From: Phycisphaerales bacterium
GTDB taxonomy: Bacteria > Planctomycetota > Phycisphaerae > Phycisphaerales > SM1A02
Length of the DNA stretch: 5,671 nucleotides
Reading direction: 5' to 3'
Assembly: GCA_022447165.1 (NCBI GenBank)
Contig: JAKVBR010000112.1
Location: 1-5,671, forward strand
Shown here: piece by piece, positions 4,654 to 5,671 of the stretch
How positions within the stretch are numbered: position 1 is the stretch's first letter
Layout of the letters: every line of letters starts with the position of its first letter
Program-made: the position numbers and the translations under genes
The notes under the pieces: model-generated
What the model was told of the DNA's origin: nothing
What the model saw: only the letters and a program-made list of their open reading frames with translations
Databases searched by the model: none

Positions 4654-5671
4654 ATGTTTATACACTCATTAATTCTTACAACTTTAGTAGTCGGTAGTGA
4701 CTTTTCATTAGATAAAACATTGCCTGATACAGCAATTGCCCTTCTTGAAACAGATAATCTTAACGAAACTGTTGAATCACTAGAAGACATTGGTTTATGT
4801 AGTTTCATCTGCGAAACACTCTTTCAAGGCGACCCTTTTGAGATTATGGGTACTACAAAAGAAGAATTCATGTCTGCAGTTAATTTGCCAGATGAAGAAT
4901 CACTTGTTACTCCTAATGGCTATGGAGCATTAGCACTATATCCTGTCGTGGATTATGAGATTGGTTCAGTTGCATTGGGCGCACTTTTTACAGTTGAGTT
5001 AAAAAATGACAATTGGGCCAATGCTATCGATAAACATATTGAAAAGATTGATGGTAATAATTTGACCATTGAATCAGTAAGACTGCTTGACAGAAAGGTT
5101 TGGATGATTTCATCAGAAAACTCAATCTCCCTAAGTACTGGAGCTGAACAGTTTGGACTTGGAATAGATTCTATTAGTAAGTTTTATCTCGGAACATCTG
5201 ATGGCTATCTCGTAGGTTGTACAGAGCCAGATGCAATGGCTTCATTTTATAGTTTTCTTGATGGTGAAAATATTGACCAGCCCTTAGTCGATAATGAAAC
5301 ATATCAAGCTGTTAAGTCAAAGATTAAATCTGATGACAATCATGCTACTTCAGTAGTTATGCTTGAAAACTTAGCTGATGCAATGATGCAAATGGATTCA
5401 TCAGGCATGATGATGATGATATCTCCAATGGCTAAATCACTTATTGGTGATATAGATGCTATTGCCCAATCATCTAATTTCAATGCTTTAGATGATATGA
5501 GCATGGAGATGACAACTGGAATTCAAATGAATAATGGGCGAAGCGGTTTGTTAGGTTTAATAACAGATTCTGACAACTCTTCTAAAGCATCTACTCAAAT
5601 TGACGATACAACTTTGTATTACTTTACAATGGATGTTGATTTTAAAGGTCTACCAAATCTTTTTCAAAATA
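4654..5671 (+). CDS. Large exported protein of unknown function, DUF3352-like in style (partial, runs off the right edge)
   Basis: The frame is open for 339 codons from ATG 4654 to the window end with no stop. The product begins with a short hydrophobic segment (FIHSLILTTLVVG, residues 2-14) that looks like an export signal without basic residues. It continues with LPDTAIALLETDNL and then an amphipathic stretch ETVESLEDIGLCSFICETLF. Later come FYLGTSDGYLVGCTEPDAM (178-196) and a 'dNxxYQAVKSK' segment (214-223). This order (a 'proteins-must-be-cheap' N-terminus of type LPxDT, then alternating 'score-like' strands and a 'dG.lv.s.dp' turn) recalls large secreted proteins of Planctomycetota related to DUF3352, but the resemblance is by eye and weak. 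Residues 236-292 are unusually methionine-rich. Cysteines are at 49, 53 and 189. No catalytic motif is recognised. It appears slightly more AT-rich than citrate synthase. It is probably the second gene of the peptidase operon and could be a partner or substrate of it. Confidence 0.8.
   Translation, partial: MFIHSLILTTLVVGSDFSLDKTLPDTAIALLETDNLNETVESLEDIGLCSFICETLFQGDPFEIMGTTKEEFMSAVNLPDEESLVTPNGYGALALYPVVDYEIGSVALGALFTVELKNDNWANAIDKHIEKIDGNNLTIESVRLLDRKVWMISSENSISLSTGAEQFGLGIDSISKFYLGTSDGYLVGCTEPDAMASFYSFLDGENIDQPLVDNETYQAVKSKIKSDDNHATSVVMLENLADAMMQMDSSGMMMMISPMAKSLIGDIDAIAQSSNFNALDDMSMEMTTGIQMNNGRSGLLGLITDSDNSSKASTQIDDTTLYYFTMDVDFKGLPNLFQN

Noticed and set aside
4626..4808. 60-codon minus-strand frame over the start of the right-edge gene
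   Set aside because: It lies antisense to a well-supported gene with its own ribosome binding site and has no recognisable protein features.

Overview
The window is a compact stretch of a moderately AT-rich bacterial chromosome. It has five protein-coding genes, two of them cut by the window edges. I see no RNA gene, CRISPR array, insertion sequence or phage gene. Shine-Dalgarno sequences are recognisable before most genes. Three of the five products look exported. The extracellular FG-GAP/VCBS propeller protein, the trypsin-like peptidase with a small 'LKSG..I.G.V' front domain, and the large secreted protein opening with 'LPDTAIALLET' together recall Planctomycetota, perhaps a marine low-GC Phycisphaerae-like lineage. 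That placement is inference from protein style and has low confidence.

Layout, left to right. (1) Positions 1-94, minus strand: the first 31 codons of a probable rhomboid-family membrane protein, running off the left edge. (2) Positions 95-197: a short divergent promoter region. (3) Positions 198-1346, plus: citrate synthase, with all catalytic residues visible. (4) Positions 1347-3593, minus: a 748-residue exported FG-GAP/VCBS repeat protein whose stop codon directly abuts the citrate synthase stop. (5) Positions 3594-3666: a second divergent regulatory region. (6) Positions 3667-4629, plus: an exported HtrA/DegP-like serine peptidase without a PDZ domain. (7) Positions 4654-5671, plus: a large exported protein of unknown function, open to the right edge and probably co-transcribed with the peptidase.

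Citrate synthase is a TCA-cycle housekeeping enzyme and has no obvious functional tie to the rest. The peptidase and the gene after it form a likely two-gene (or longer) envelope operon, divergent from the propeller gene, so these three may act together outside the cytoplasm. That link rests only on gene order. The points most worth a second look are: a perfect 10-bp hairpin inside the propeller gene that could act as the citrate synthase terminator, the zero-base convergent stop junction, a 7+7 repeat pattern suggesting two seven-bladed propellers, the possibly leaderless rhomboid-like gene at the left edge, and the PDZ-less peptidase with its extra N-terminal domain. I found no convincing evidence of a wholly new multi-gene system.
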